A stretch of 64,000 nt of DNA from Pseudisothecium myosuroides (lineage: Eukaryota; Streptophyta; Bryopsida; Hypnales; Lembophyllaceae), in assembly GCA_951799445.1 (NCBI GenBank), contig OX637296.1, positions 24,800,001-24,864,000 on the forward strand, in the 5' to 3' direction. Below, piece after piece: positions 18,225 through 29,300 of the stretch. The position numbers were made by a program, and so were the translations under genes. Positions within the stretch are counted from its first letter, which is position 1, and every line of letters begins with the position of its first letter. The notes beneath the pieces were generated by a model. That model had not been told where the DNA came from and made no database searches. It saw only the letters and a list, made by a program, of their open reading frames with translations.

Positions 18225-19155
18225 TTAATAGCTAAAGGACCATTGTCTTTTTGGGAGACAAATTGGATTTTAGGCAGGTACCTACGGTCTCAAATTTTGT
18301 CATGATTTTTTGAAACTTTTTTTGAAGATAGAAAAATTGATTAGCTTTGTGGGAATATAATTTTTTTTCAATTGGCGCTTGGAAACAAAAGTTATGCCCA
18401 AATAAGCTCAAAACAAAGGACACTAGGCACCCAAAAAAAATTTGAAAATCTTGAATTTGAATTTTTGTTCTTCTTATAGATTATATTTTTGTCTACATAG
18501 GAAGCTTTGATGCATTTCATTTGGATAAGTGATGTGAAAGTTATGGACAATCTTGTTTTTTTGGACAATCTAAGCATCTTCTTGAAAAAATAATTTGTAA
18601 GATTCATTATGGAATGAAAATTATAAAATTTTAAAAAGAAAAAGTTCCATATGGTTTAGTTTGCTTACTAGAAATAATCTAACCATTGGGATTAGTGTAT
18701 TTTAATTCCATCTTTGAGATATTAATAATTTAGATTTTCCTTCTATCTCATATCTACTTCTACTTAACAACTTTTTTAAGAATGAAAATTAAGTTTTTTT
18801 GAAATATTTTTTTTCCTAGATTCTAAACTCAATTCCCCACTATAAAGATTTAAACCTCAAAACTTTGTCCTGCAAAAAATTTAAGTTAAGAAGGTTCAAA
18901 GTCAAATAATCTAGTCCTGCAATGTGCAAAAAAAAAAATTCACTTTAATTGCAGAAATCTTGCAATCTGTGCGGTCAAAATTTCTGAAATTTATTCCACA
19001 CATTTTCATACTAGTTAGGTGTAAGATCCTACAACTAGATGTGCATAAAAAAATAATTTTCAAATTTTTTTACTCTTTTGCAATAGAAATAGTAGTTTTG
19101 AGTGTTTTTGGGCGGAAAAAAGGCCTTGGTCCTACAGATACATGGAAGTCCTTAA
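18225..19155. mobile_element. Inverted copy of the R2 TTAA element
   Basis: Matches the reverse complement of 15382-16343 across most of its length, including the CTGTGCGGTCAAAATTTCTG and GGCCTTGGTCC segments. Left end is TTAA-TAGCTAAAGGACCATTG (18225 on). The right terminal repeat is damaged: GGCCTTGGTCC is followed by a short unrelated stretch before TTAA at 19152-19155, which is also the left target copy of the next element. Confidence 0.65.
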
Positions 19156-19381
19156 CCCTTGAACGTCGCGGCAGACGTTTTGTGTCCGATGGATGATAGG
19201 GAATCAAACCGTATAGGACAAAAGTGCAACTATTCATCCTTGAAATTTGTTGTGGAAAGGGAAGATCTTCTACAGTAGCTTGACTTCCACTGAGTGCTTT
19301 TGCAATTTTGGAGGCTAATGATTGACACGGCAATAGAAAAGGATGATTTTGAGGGTCACCCCTTCGGCGTTTAAGGGTTAA
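19152..19381. mobile_element. Small TTAA MITE, 230 bp (family R3)
   Basis: TTAA occurs at 19152-19155 and 19378-19381. Ends are CCCTTGAACGTCG and, inverted, CCCTTAAACGCCG, 11 of 13 identical. Non-coding. A second copy of almost the same length lies at 36280-36508. Confidence 0.75.
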
Positions 19382-19821
19382 GTGGTCAAGAATGGATTGC
19401 CTCCCATGATTAGAAATTCTTGTAAAGTTTCAACCAAAATCCAACCGATTATTTTCCCATTTCCACTAGCTCCCTTTGTATTAACCACACGTGTTTCCCA
19501 AACGTTGCAGCTGCAGTTGCATTACTTGCATATCGAGTCACAGGGACTGTAGACTTGGCTTCACATCCAAGTACCATCTGCAGTGAGTGTGCTCGCCAGC
19601 CTGACGCGTACTTACAATTACTGCAGTGACGTTTTGCTACTGTACAAAACTCCACACCCGCGTCCACGAGCTATCTATCTTCGGCAAAACTTGTCTGCAA
19701 CGACTGACGCCAAACTTGACCACCAAGCTTTGCATATAATTAAATGCTCTCTTCAATCTCTTCTGCTGCAGACCAGGAATTACTGCCCAAGCAACACCCA
19801 CTTGCAGCATCTCTCCTTCTG
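19382..19821. other. Spacer upstream of the first small paralog
   Basis: Base composition rises toward 50% G+C from about 19470, consistent with promoter and leader sequence for the gene at 20043. No separate gene recognised. Confidence 0.4.
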
Positions 19822-19830
19822 TATATATAA
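19822..19830 (+). promoter_or_regulatory. TATA box candidate for the gene at 20043
   Basis: TATATATAA lies about 213 bases upstream of the ATG in a C/T-rich context. It would place transcription start near 19855 and give a leader of about 190 nt containing two units of the 36-bp repeat. Confidence 0.55.
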
Positions 19831-20042
19831 ACTGACCGGCCGCCATGTCGTTTGGAATCATAGATTAGTGTCCACGCGTCGAAAAGTAGCTGCTCGAAGC
19901 AATCGATCTCTTTGCCTTGATCGAATACTTCAGTTCGCATTGTCGCAAATTGAGTAGAGGATTGAAGTGTTCGTAAGCTTGCGGATTGTAGTGATTTGAG
20001 GTCTTACAGAGCAATTAGGGAAGCGCAAGTTCAGCCATCGAC

Positions 20043-20645
20043 ATGAGGCGGGTGGGTCGAGTGCGAGGAAAGCGCAGCAACAAGAGCAGAGTGACGGGGC
20101 GTAAGCGCCGCGACAGGTGGAAGCAATTCGCCGCCCACGTGCACATTAGCCCTGCTTGCGCTGAATCTTGCCTCCAGGCATCGCTGAAAATGTCTCATCG
20201 TGGTTTGGGGAATCCAGCACTTGATGGGCAGTGGAGTGCCGGCGTTGATCGTGCAGATGCGGACGCTGTGCAACTGAAGAAAGCGACTGTGAATAACGTG
20301 ATTGAAGCGGCTATGGCGAGAATGGACGACGCCTATGGAGATGATGAGGACATGGGGGAGACGACGGCCATGGCTTGCCCCGCGTTTGAGCTTGCGAGTG
20401 GCGCAATTCTGGCTGGCGATGGTGCAGATATGATTCCTGCCATTGAAGAGGCATTCCACAGAGAGTTCGGGATCTATGAGAATGCCGTGGAAGGTTCAAA
20501 CTTCTCTGAGACTCACTTCGCTAGAAGGTGGGGATCCGTTCTCAGCCAGGAAAGCTGGTCGGATGTTGAATTCTTGGAATCAGAGCTGGAGAGCTCCGAG
20601 GACGACGACTGGTGTATGGTAGTTGACGGAGAAGACGACGTGTGA
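20043..20645 (+). CDS. Small intronless protein, paralog A (200 aa), function unknown
   Basis: I do not recognise the family. The N-terminus (1-28) is strongly basic (KRSNKSRVTGRKRRDR), suggesting nuclear localisation or nucleic-acid binding. The middle (about 60-135) is neutral to acidic. The stretch 135-176 is nearly identical in paralog B at 30808. The tail is acidic and ends SSEDDDWCMVVDG; W190-x-x-V193 behind a run of acids fits the ATG8-interacting (AIM/LIR) consensus, and a second W-x-x-V lies at 172-175. No signal peptide, membrane segment or cysteine pattern. Start chosen because both paralogs begin MRR-x-GRVRGK there. Real coding status is supported by the paralog: third-position changes dominate in the conserved block. 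The AIM role is inference. Confidence 0.8.
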   Translation: MRRVGRVRGKRSNKSRVTGRKRRDRWKQFAAHVHISPACAESCLQASLKMSHRGLGNPALDGQWSAGVDRADADAVQLKKATVNNVIEAAMARMDDAYGDDEDMGETTAMACPAFELASGAILAGDGADMIPAIEEAFHREFGIYENAVEGSNFSETHFARRWGSVLSQESWSDVEFLESELESSEDDDWCMVVDGEDDV

Positions 20646-22268
20646 ATTGGTGGTTCGCAAGATCACAACACTCGGCCATTTGCAGTGAGACTTTAAATTG
20701 GTGTCAGCATTCTTCCATCAACGGAGCTCCTGAAACTAGCGACCGCGGGAATAAATCTTTTGGTGCATCGACCTGGAGTATGTCATCTGCACAACAACGG
20801 AACAGCTGCAATTCGCTCGCGGTCCTATTTCACCGAGTTTTGCAATAACCAAAGATTCAGAGGGGAGGCCATCCCTTTCTTAGTCCACGACTGGACCTTC
20901 GATTCTTGCGACTTGTACAGCGAAGGATTTAAGTTTGTGGAAGCATAGCTTCAATCAGCGCCATATCTTCGGACGTGAATCATTAATTTGCAGCAATCAA
21001 AGCTTTCAGAACCAGTCTTGAATTTCAGCAACGCAATCCACTCCATGCGGCCGTCTCATGAGGTTCTAAGCACATTCAAGCTCACAGACGTGGCATTTGC
21101 CAACCAGTCTAGCAATTAGGCTGCAAGAATAATTACAATATGATTGCCCAGGGTGATCTGTACTGTACAGAGTAGCGTACGTAGTGAGAGTACTAGTGCA
21201 TGTAAGTTGATTCTAAGTCCAGGTACCGAATGTCGCTTCATCACTCTGACTGATATATGAGGGAAAACCCCATTAGTGCAAGAAAATATTTGGAAATAAA
21301 CAGAAAAATCACCAGCTCTGGGCATGCTCATCTCCTCCACACTAGATCAGGACCTTCAAATCTTGAAAATCTCAAAGAATGTGAGGAGAGTGGAGTAATA
21401 ATACTAACCACACTCCATCTTTCCAACCACATTGTGCCCAATGTGGCAATGAAGAAGTTAGGAGACGATTGTGGATCAATTTAACCTAATGGAAGGCATG
21501 TGCACTCTAACCATCACTACCCAATCTAAGGCATGTGCACTCTAATCATCACTATCCAAAATGTGACACCAATATTTGGATAAAAAATGACACTAAAATT
21601 TAGATATTGATGACAGAGGATGTTTACAATCAAAACATGAGAGCTTGGGAGAGCCTTGTGTTGATTTTTGGAACATCCCCAAACAATACTTTGAAATTTT
21701 AAGAACTTATTCATACGGTGTCCAAATAATGCACGCTAAAGTGCATTGAAATTCTCTTTCACTTGCCAACATTTAAGATCCAACAAAATGATTTACGTTT
21801 TTTAACCATTAAATATACTCAATTGGTATTAGTGACGATTAGGTGCTCTTACTATACCTATAATGAAACCCTAAATCCAAAACTTACAATGAGCTACTCC
21901 TTAACCTATACAGCAACCCAATACTAGCCTTGACAAAAAAGATAAAAGGTACTAAGATTGCCTTGGACTTGTAACCAGCAGTGATTTTGTGCATCTATCT
22001 ACTCGAAGGTGTTTCATCCACAAGCAAGATAGTTCATTCATAAATACACCATATTCATCCACAAAGGCAACAATTATATGAGTTTTCATCTGGGAACAAA
22101 GCTGGTTACGCCCTGTAACCTACTCGTTGCCTCCCAACGGCTCAAAGGTTACCTAGTCTATATCTCCCAGAGGTCAAATTCTCCACCATAGTTGCAATCT
22201 AATCACCGTACATTTAATTTCTAAATGAGCAATACAACTAGGATGTGAACTCTGGGGCGTGATGCTGA
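20646..22268. other. Downstream region of paralog A and AT-rich spacer
   Basis: 20646-20960 is probably 3' UTR; it shares short words with the region after paralog B (ATCTGCACAACAA, CGATTCTTGC). ORFs here do not match between the two copies and are not convincing. 21500-22268 is AT-rich without a recognisable gene. Confidence 0.45.
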
Positions 22269-22486
22269 TACTATAAGAAACCCACGTTTTAGGTGACGAG
22301 CCCCAATTTCTTTAAAGGGATTTTAGGTGATGTCAATGTTGACAACCCAATGTTTTTATGTCAACATTGATGTTACATTGGACGTTCTTGTTGACATAAA
22401 AACATCAGGTTGTCAACATTGACATTACCTAAAATCCGTTTAAAAAAATTAGGGCTCATTACCTAACATGCGGGTTTCTTATAGTG
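22269..22486. mobile_element. CACTA-like MITE, 218 bp, TSD TGA
   Basis: The right end, inverted, is CACTATAAGAAACCCGC; the left end is TACTATAAGAAACCCACG. Exact TGA duplications flank it (22266-22268 and 22487-22489). The interior is a long foldback with the TGTCAACATTGA motif in both arms. No coding capacity. Shares its terminal 14 bp with the 4-kb element at 54270-58314. Confidence 0.88.
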
Positions 22487-22489
22487 TGA

Positions 22490-23751
22490 TTATGGTTAGG
22501 AACAGAATGGTTTGAACTTTTTGCCCACTTAGTATCACCTCTTTTTGAGGCATCAAACCTTGCTTGAGAGGCATTAGGAAAAGAATGGGGGCTAATGTAG
22601 GCCACCTCCTTGTGAGAAACTATGACCAACAATCATGAGCACTAGACTGCTCGTCCAAATCTAGCGGCCTTATTGGGACCCACTCTTCTTCTAATGGCAT
22701 GGAAGATCTTTGAGGCCATAGTACTAGACAACAACACAAGACAAACAAAAAATAATAATACATATATCACATAATACGGTATCATACAAACATAAAAATG
22801 TATGATGGACCACTATTGTTCCAATAACCTTTTTAGTTTTTCTACATGAGTTTCTACTCTTACCACACTAGGCTTCTTGGTGTGAGATGATGATAGAGAT
22901 AGCTTCTTGGTTCCGCAAAGATGATGTTATTGTCTTTAATGCATATTTTATATAACATCCTTATCTTATTCTTGTTCTCTTTGAACATTGTATGGTCTAT
23001 TTTTACCATTTCCAGCTTTAGGTTTACAAGATTGATAGTGGCATTCTTTCAAGATTTTTGCTTGCCAATCCAGTATTCTTTTTAAAATACTCTCTTTAGA
23101 GCATTTCTAGCTATTGGTTTTGCCATTTTGTAAGTATCATGATCTCGTTATTATTCTTATATTGATATTATATTACTATTGTTTATAGCAAATATACATA
23201 TATTTTGGTCTTATAGATTGATGAAGAATTACAATAAAAAGTCTATCATATCTCTAGTTGAAGTTTCAACAATTCTATTAACTTTGATACAAAAGGTTCC
23301 TTTATCATAAATACAACAAATGAAGATTGTTCTTGATGTCAATGCATTGATGTTTATTATGTCTAAGTGCACCATATATCATTGTGTAAAGAAGAACTTC
23401 TCTTTGAAAGAAGCTAAGGACATTTTGAACTGTGAAGCATTTGAAATGGCACAGTATAGTGAAAATTGTGTTGGTGTAAGGTAGAACCACCTATACCCAA
23501 TCATTTAAGCGATTTCACGATAGAAAAGGAGCAGTGTGAGGTAGTAGAAATTTTCTCATGTAGAGAGATAAGAAATATTGGAATTGTGAATTTTTCATAA
23601 TTTATTGCTGAAATTGAAATTACTACAAATTTTGGGAGCCAAAAAGTATTTCAAACCCGTAGCCAATGTCTGAAGTCTTCCAATTCCACTCATAGCTAAA
23701 CTACTTTCTTGCTTAATACTTCTTGTGCACTTTGGAACATGTGTTATGACC
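22490..23751. other. AT-rich spacer
   Basis: No gene or clear repeat recognised. Short ORFs are uniformly low quality. Confidence 0.35.
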
Positions 23752-24682
23752 TTAACCCCTAAAGGACTAGCTTGCTATTTTTAGCAACATATAAATTTTG
23801 GGCAGGTACATGTGACTAGAGATTTACATATTTTAGACAAACATTTTAATATAATGTGGGGACAAGAAATATCTTTCATATGCACAAAATTTCATGGCAT
23901 TTGGAAATATGTGTCAAAAATTATGGCCTAATATGTTGTTTGTTTTTCAACTCGGGCAATCCGGGCAGATCAGAAAAAATCACTTTTTTCAAAAACAAAA
24001 ATTTGAAGTTGGTTTTCTAGAGTTATATATATGTGGAAAGCTTTTAATCATTCCATTTCGATCAATGAGTCAAAAGTTATGAGGAGTTTTTGTTTCCAGG
24101 CAATTATGGATTCTCTACTCTAAAATAAACTTTGAAGTGCTTTATCTTACTCAATTTTCAAGATTTTTCAAAAAAAATAAAATCATAAGATGTAGATTGT
24201 TTATTACAACATTGCAACCATTGGGATTGACATTTTTCAATTCCATAATTAAATTCTTAACAATTTTGTATTTTGAATCATTCTCTATTTTTTTCTACTT
24301 ATGATTTTTTTCCTATATGTTCTGCAAATTCAAATGATCTGAAATTTTTTGAGCATGTAGCCAACTTGTTTAGGAAAAAGAATCTAAAGAAGCACCACCA
24401 TTTTGGACATTTGGCATAGAAAAGTGACCTTGTGAAGTGCAGCTGCCCTATTTTTCGCAAGGCCAAGAAAAAAATAACATTATATTTGAATGCTTTTACC
24501 TTGCAATTTACATAGAAAAAATTCTGAAATTTTTACCACATGTTCTCAAGTCAGCATACTAGAAGATCCTATGGTTACATGTGTCAAAAAAAGTTCTTTT
24601 TCAAAGATTTGGTAATTGTACTAAAAATGGCAGTTTTTGAGAGTTTTTGGTGAAAACATAGTCATGGAACTTTAGCGGTTAA
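23752..24682. mobile_element. R2 TTAA element, third copy
   Basis: TTAA at 23752-23755 and 24679-24682. Ends are CCCCTAAAGGACTAGC and, inverted, CCGCTAAAGTTCC. Internal segments match the other copies in order (AAGTTATG near 24070, the ACATAGAAAAAATTCTGAAAT-like block near 24510, and GGCAGTTTTTGAGAG near 24628). No ORF of note. Confidence 0.7.
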
Positions 24683-25830
24683 TCTCAACTTTGAAAAGAA
24701 GAAAAACACACATTCTAACCTTGAGTGCTCTGCCTGGCTTGAAATAGTCCACCCTACAAATTGGGCATTGCTCCTTGGTCTGGAATGGCTGAATGGGTGA
24801 TTCTACCTTAATCAAAAAGGCAATGGAGATATTAAGAGACAAATTCTATTGTGTGGCTTTGTAATTGATAGAAAGTCATTTTCTAAGAACAACTAGAAAT
24901 GAAAAGACGAGCAAAAAGAGTGATAGCAAAATTCCAAATTTATGATGCATGTAATCTGGATTTTATACATGTAATAAAGAAGCATAAACTTAGTGGAGAG
25001 TATCCATTTGATATTTTGAAAGCACCTAGTGTAGAATATAAGTGGTCAATTCTAATTGTTGCATCAATACGTATCATTATTTTCATGGCATATTATTACA
25101 TGTTTTTTTTTAACTGGTAGATATACAAAATTGATCATTATCATCTTATTTTTTACTTTTACTTTTATATTTCTAAATTTAGTTTAAAATATTTCAAGCT
25201 TCATTCAATTCATCATATGTGCAATTAAAGTTTCTATTTCAATCCATAAATGAAGCTCAAAGGTTCTCACATCTATAATATGATTGTATTGTGAATCATG
25301 TTGATGCGTTGAAATGAATCAGTTTAAAGGAACTTTGTAACTTCTAGAAGTTTCCAACAATAATTTCATTGATATACAACATGTACAATTTGTTTTTAGA
25401 CTAGGTGCTGGACCTAGAGGAAAGATCTACCACCAATTATCATGCCACTTGAGTCACAACAATGGATTCATACAAACCTAAGGTGCAATTGAAAGCGTTC
25501 ATCCTCTAAACACAAGGAAACCCCATCTCCATGACAAAGAGCTCGTGTTGTACTACAAATCACATGCCCATTGTATGTTGCTCTGGGTTACAAGAAAAGC
25601 CTCACCATCGCTAGCTCCAAAATCACTTCACATTGTCAATACAATATCTCACAACCCTACGATGATGCCACAACACACAAAAAACAATGTGGAAGAAACC
25701 AAATTCCTCTATCAACCAAAACTATCAATATTAGTCAAAACATTCCATCAAATATCAATAAAAACACGTTCATGAAAACAACATATGACATCACATTTGT
25801 GGCTAAGAGCTATAATTGTTGCTCTCACTA
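24683..25830. other. AT-rich spacer
   Basis: No gene recognised. An ORF of 73 codons at 24899-25120 (+) has no visible family features. Confidence 0.35.
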
Positions 25831-25952
25831 CCAGTAGTAGAAACATAGTCTACGTAGACTAAGCTTTAAGACTCACACGTGGTCTAACTCATCATTTCCT
25901 GACGAATTACAAGCTTAGTCTAAATTAAGTCTACGTGGACCTTGTTCTAGTG
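25831..25952. mobile_element. CACTA-like inverted-repeat element overlapping the 3' end of the membrane protein gene
   Basis: AGTCTACGTAGAC with ACTAAGCTT at 25847-25866 pairs with AAGCTTAGT (25911-25919) and AGTCTACGTGGAC (25928-25940). Outer ends resemble CACTAG..AAC (right, inverted, ending at 25952) and CAGTAGTAGAAAC (left). No clean target duplication seen, so the exact left boundary is uncertain. Confidence 0.55.
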
Positions 25953-27985
25953 GTGTCTTTGAATGCAGGAGCTATAAAGCAAGCCATTAAGCATTCGTGC
26001 TCAAGAGGTCCTGGCACCGCAACCGTTTCAGGTCCTCCCCAAGCTTGACAAAATGCCACCACTGCAAACAATCCTGCTCTCATTGCCAATTCCACCTTTC
26101 TACTCTGTCGGGGTTCCGAATCTAGATTGGTAATCAGATGCAACACAGCTCGACGGGCTCCTTCCAAGCTAGCCATACCCGAACCAACAGCCTTGGACAC
26201 ATCTTCTAAAGACGAAGACGAGGATTGTCCAGATGGGTTGATTTCTCCAACTAATGCTTGTCGTACATCTGAAAGAGCTGTATGCCAAACTTCAGATTGT
26301 TCCAATGTAGCAGCATGCCACATTGCTCTGCTGATGTTGGGCGATAACCACGAAGAATCAACCATGCCATCTTTGAAAGCTTTAAATGTCCACTTCCAAA
26401 CATTCAACAAACTTTGAGGCTCATCAATTTCACCAGTCAAAGCCAAAGTAGCGGCCTGACCTAGTAGCTGGGAGAAGAGAACTGCTTCGAGCGCAGTCAA
26501 GGAGTAACAAGTCACGGGAGCAGATGTTGGCTCGCTTGGTGCTTCCAAACTACTTGCAATTGCAGTTGTGTCTGAAATGGAGGGATACATAATTCTCTCC
26601 ACCATGGACATTTCATCTGGATATCTTCTCACCAAATGTTGCAATTCTTGTAAGTTTGTGATACAATCCGATAATTGCCAATCAATGAGATGGTCACTAC
26701 TATTATGTTTCTTGCACACTCCATTCGACAAATCATGGAGATATTTCCCCCCACTTGCAAGTATAGCCATGGGCATGACGATGCACATAGTGATGATCCA
26801 ACGGACAGCCTGAACCGATCGCTTCATCGTGTTGAAGTTCGACAACCTTGCCCATAACTTCGCACCGCTCCCAATGCTTGCCAGCCCCGTCACAAAAGCT
26901 TCAGCAATGCTACCCAGAATCAGATCCGTCATCACAAGGCAGGTCTGCATTACTGGACGAAGCCCAAATTTTCTTAACCTACACATTTCAGAGGATTGTT
27001 CATATACTTCCTCCGAAAGGTGGAACGCACGTCGACAGGTGACCACATGGTAAAATAGCTCAAGACACCAAACCGACAAGCACAAACATGCGGGCAAAGT
27101 TCTCTTCCCTTCCCTCCTCAAATCACACGCCATGAGGGTTATGATACTGAAAGCCAAGGTCATTTCACTAATTGCTAAATAGGAGTAATGGGCACTCAGA
27201 GTCGCCATGGAACCAAGCTTGGACTTGAACTGACGCTTGATGCTAAAGGCCACGGCGGGAATAACCGCGCTAGGCGTATGTTTAAACTTAACTGCTATGT
27301 CACAGCAATCTCGACCCATAGTGAGTCCCCCTGGAATAGCACGTCGGGGCTTCCCCTCCAGTATTGATCTCCAGAAGAAGACATTGTCTTCTAAGATTGT
27401 GCCATTGGTGACCGATGTGACCTCAACTCGTTCCAGGTGCGGGCTCCATTTTTTGGCCTCCCAGGTCGCAACGGCTGCCAGATGCTCACACTGTGTGTTG
27501 GAATCATCTTTGGTCTCGTCCCAGCTACTACAGTGCCATCCATGCAAGAAATGAAGTTTCATACCTTTCAGAACCACAACAGCTTCAAACAGGATCTGCT
27601 GAGCAGTCGATGAGGCTACAGATGTCCTCCTATACATAAGACCCAACTGCAACCACGTGGAAAGCATCCACAGGACCCGCTTCCACGCCAGAGCATCTGT
27701 GTTGGGGTCATAGTTATCTGTCAATATGCTTGTGCACAAGCACCATAGCAACTGCTGCACACCAGTGTCATCCTGCGAAGCAAGCTCAGAGGCAGTAGTC
27801 GAGGACAGAAACAGGGACAAACCAGCCAGACCAATCAAGGTTCTCAGGGAATACGAAGCTCTGCTGAGAACGCAGATGTGCACGAATAAGCTTACGCAAG
27901 CGAGGGCAACTGCAACGATCTGCCACGAAGGGATCTGCACATTGAAAGGTGCCAAAACGCCCAGTGGAACATGTCCTGCAGCCAT
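25931..27985 (-). CDS. Intronless multi-pass membrane protein, 684 aa, function unknown
   Basis: I do not recognise the family. Hydrophobic segments are visible at about 22-42, 47-66, in the middle (about 270-290, 300-320, 348-372, 392-411) and near the C-terminus, separated by a soluble region (about 70-260) and a second one after about 415. It contains several cysteines (e.g. HGWHCSSWD, GRDCCD). The layout of N-terminal helices, a soluble block, then more helices recalls plant multi-helix proteins of unknown function, but I cannot assign one. The first in-frame ATG is at 27985; a longer reading would need a TTG start. The last codons and the TAG at 25931-25933 lie within an inverted-repeat element. 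Codon usage and length (over 2 kb open in an AT-rich setting) make it a genuine gene. Confidence 0.85.
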   Translation of the reverse strand: MAAGHVPLGVLAPFNVQIPSWQIVAVALACVSLFVHICVLSRASYSLRTLIGLAGLSLFLSSTTASELASQDDTGVQQLLWCLCTSILTDNYDPNTDALAWKRVLWMLSTWLQLGLMYRRTSVASSTAQQILFEAVVVLKGMKLHFLHGWHCSSWDETKDDSNTQCEHLAAVATWEAKKWSPHLERVEVTSVTNGTILEDNVFFWRSILEGKPRRAIPGGLTMGRDCCDIAVKFKHTPSAVIPAVAFSIKRQFKSKLGSMATLSAHYSYLAISEMTLAFSIITLMACDLRREGKRTLPACLCLSVWCLELFYHVVTCRRAFHLSEEVYEQSSEMCRLRKFGLRPVMQTCLVMTDLILGSIAEAFVTGLASIGSGAKLWARLSNFNTMKRSVQAVRWIITMCIVMPMAILASGGKYLHDLSNGVCKKHNSSDHLIDWQLSDCITNLQELQHLVRRYPDEMSMVERIMYPSISDTTAIASSLEAPSEPTSAPVTCYSLTALEAVLFSQLLGQAATLALTGEIDEPQSLLNVWKWTFKAFKDGMVDSSWLSPNISRAMWHAATLEQSEVWHTALSDVRQALVGEINPSGQSSSSSLEDVSKAVGSGMASLEGARRAVLHLITNLDSEPRQSRKVELAMRAGLFAVVAFCQAWGGPETVAVPGPLEHECLMACFIAPAFKDTTRTRST

Positions 27986-28539
27986 AAGTATGCCCAATTG
28001 TAACAGAGGGTCAGATTTTTGGTTTCAAACTTTTGATGCGTGTCATTTCCTCGTAAGCTTGATACAACACTTGAAAGCAGAAAAACTATGCATGATGAGC
28101 AGAAATCATACTTTCATTGACAACTGGTGAAAGATAGGAATACCGTAAACGGTTAAAATAAGCATTTCAGCTTGTATATTATGGGGAATTCGTTGAGAAA
28201 TTGAGCTCAATGTGTGCAAAAACAAGGATGAGGAAGAATGCAAATGAAAGGAATTTTTTTCACCAAGAATGAATATTTTATTCGATTGGACATTTTCTCA
28301 TCTCATAGCTTCACCTAAACCAACTACCTTTGGAACTTGTTCATAATCAAATGTAAGCAAATTGAATCTTTTTCAAATAAAAAATAGAGCCAGCTATTGT
28401 CAGTTTCAGGACACCCTATTGTACTTTCAGAAGGAGTCTCTCCGTTTATGGTATTCCTACCTTAGCCGTTGGGCTAGTTTTTGTTATAATTTAATCATGC
28501 TTCCTCTCAAAAGATCCATAATTAAGGATAATTTAAAAT
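27986..28539. other. Upstream region of the membrane protein gene
   Basis: Likely promoter and leader for the minus-strand gene, becoming AT-rich after about 28130. No other gene recognised. Confidence 0.35.
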
Positions 28540-29300
28540 CCAAAAGTAACTCAAAAATCCATAACTTTCACACCATATGTCCAAATGTTATGAAACAAAG
28601 TCCGTGCACCTTCCTCGGAAAGAGCTTTCTAACAGTACTAAGAATGCAACCAAGGAACGCACAAATTCAAAGATATCACCATAATAAACAAACAAACAAA
28701 ATAATTTAATTTAATGTATAAACCAATATGCAACGTGCCATTGTCACAATATAATATAAAATAAAAATAAAAGTAGTTTTAAGAGCTTTAAAATTCAATA
28801 TCTTTTCTGTCGTGAGTTGAAACACCACAAAACGAAGTCTTAGACAAGATCCAAAAATAACTCAAAAATCCATAACTTTCACACCAAATGTCATATAACA
28901 AAACCCGTGCACCCCTCCTTGCAGAGAACTTTCTGAGTTTTTGACAGTACCAAGAATGTAACCAAGGGGCACATGGTTCCAAAGATTTCATCATAACAAA
29001 TAAAACAAAACAAAACAAAACAAAAAACCTAATTTAATGTACGGACTAGTGTGCCCTATGCCATTGCCACAACCAAAATGTAAGTAAAGGTAATTTTCTA
29101 ATCTTTCCATTCATAAAAACTTTGAAATTCAATAACTTTCCCACGGTAGGTCCAAACGCTACGAAACAAAGCTCGTGCACCCCTCCTCACCGAGAGCTTT
29201 CCGACAGTACCAAGAAATCGACCGGGGGACGCATAGTCCAGGAGTCTCAACAAAACAAAACAAAACAAACAGCCTAACTAAAGGTAAAGGATTGGTGCAA
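28540..29300. repeat. Second cluster of R1 repeat monomers
   Basis: Three monomers with the conserved boxes near 28603, 28909 and 29177, each followed by a (CAAAA)n tract. Same family and orientation as the array at 13861-14690. Confidence 0.75.
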
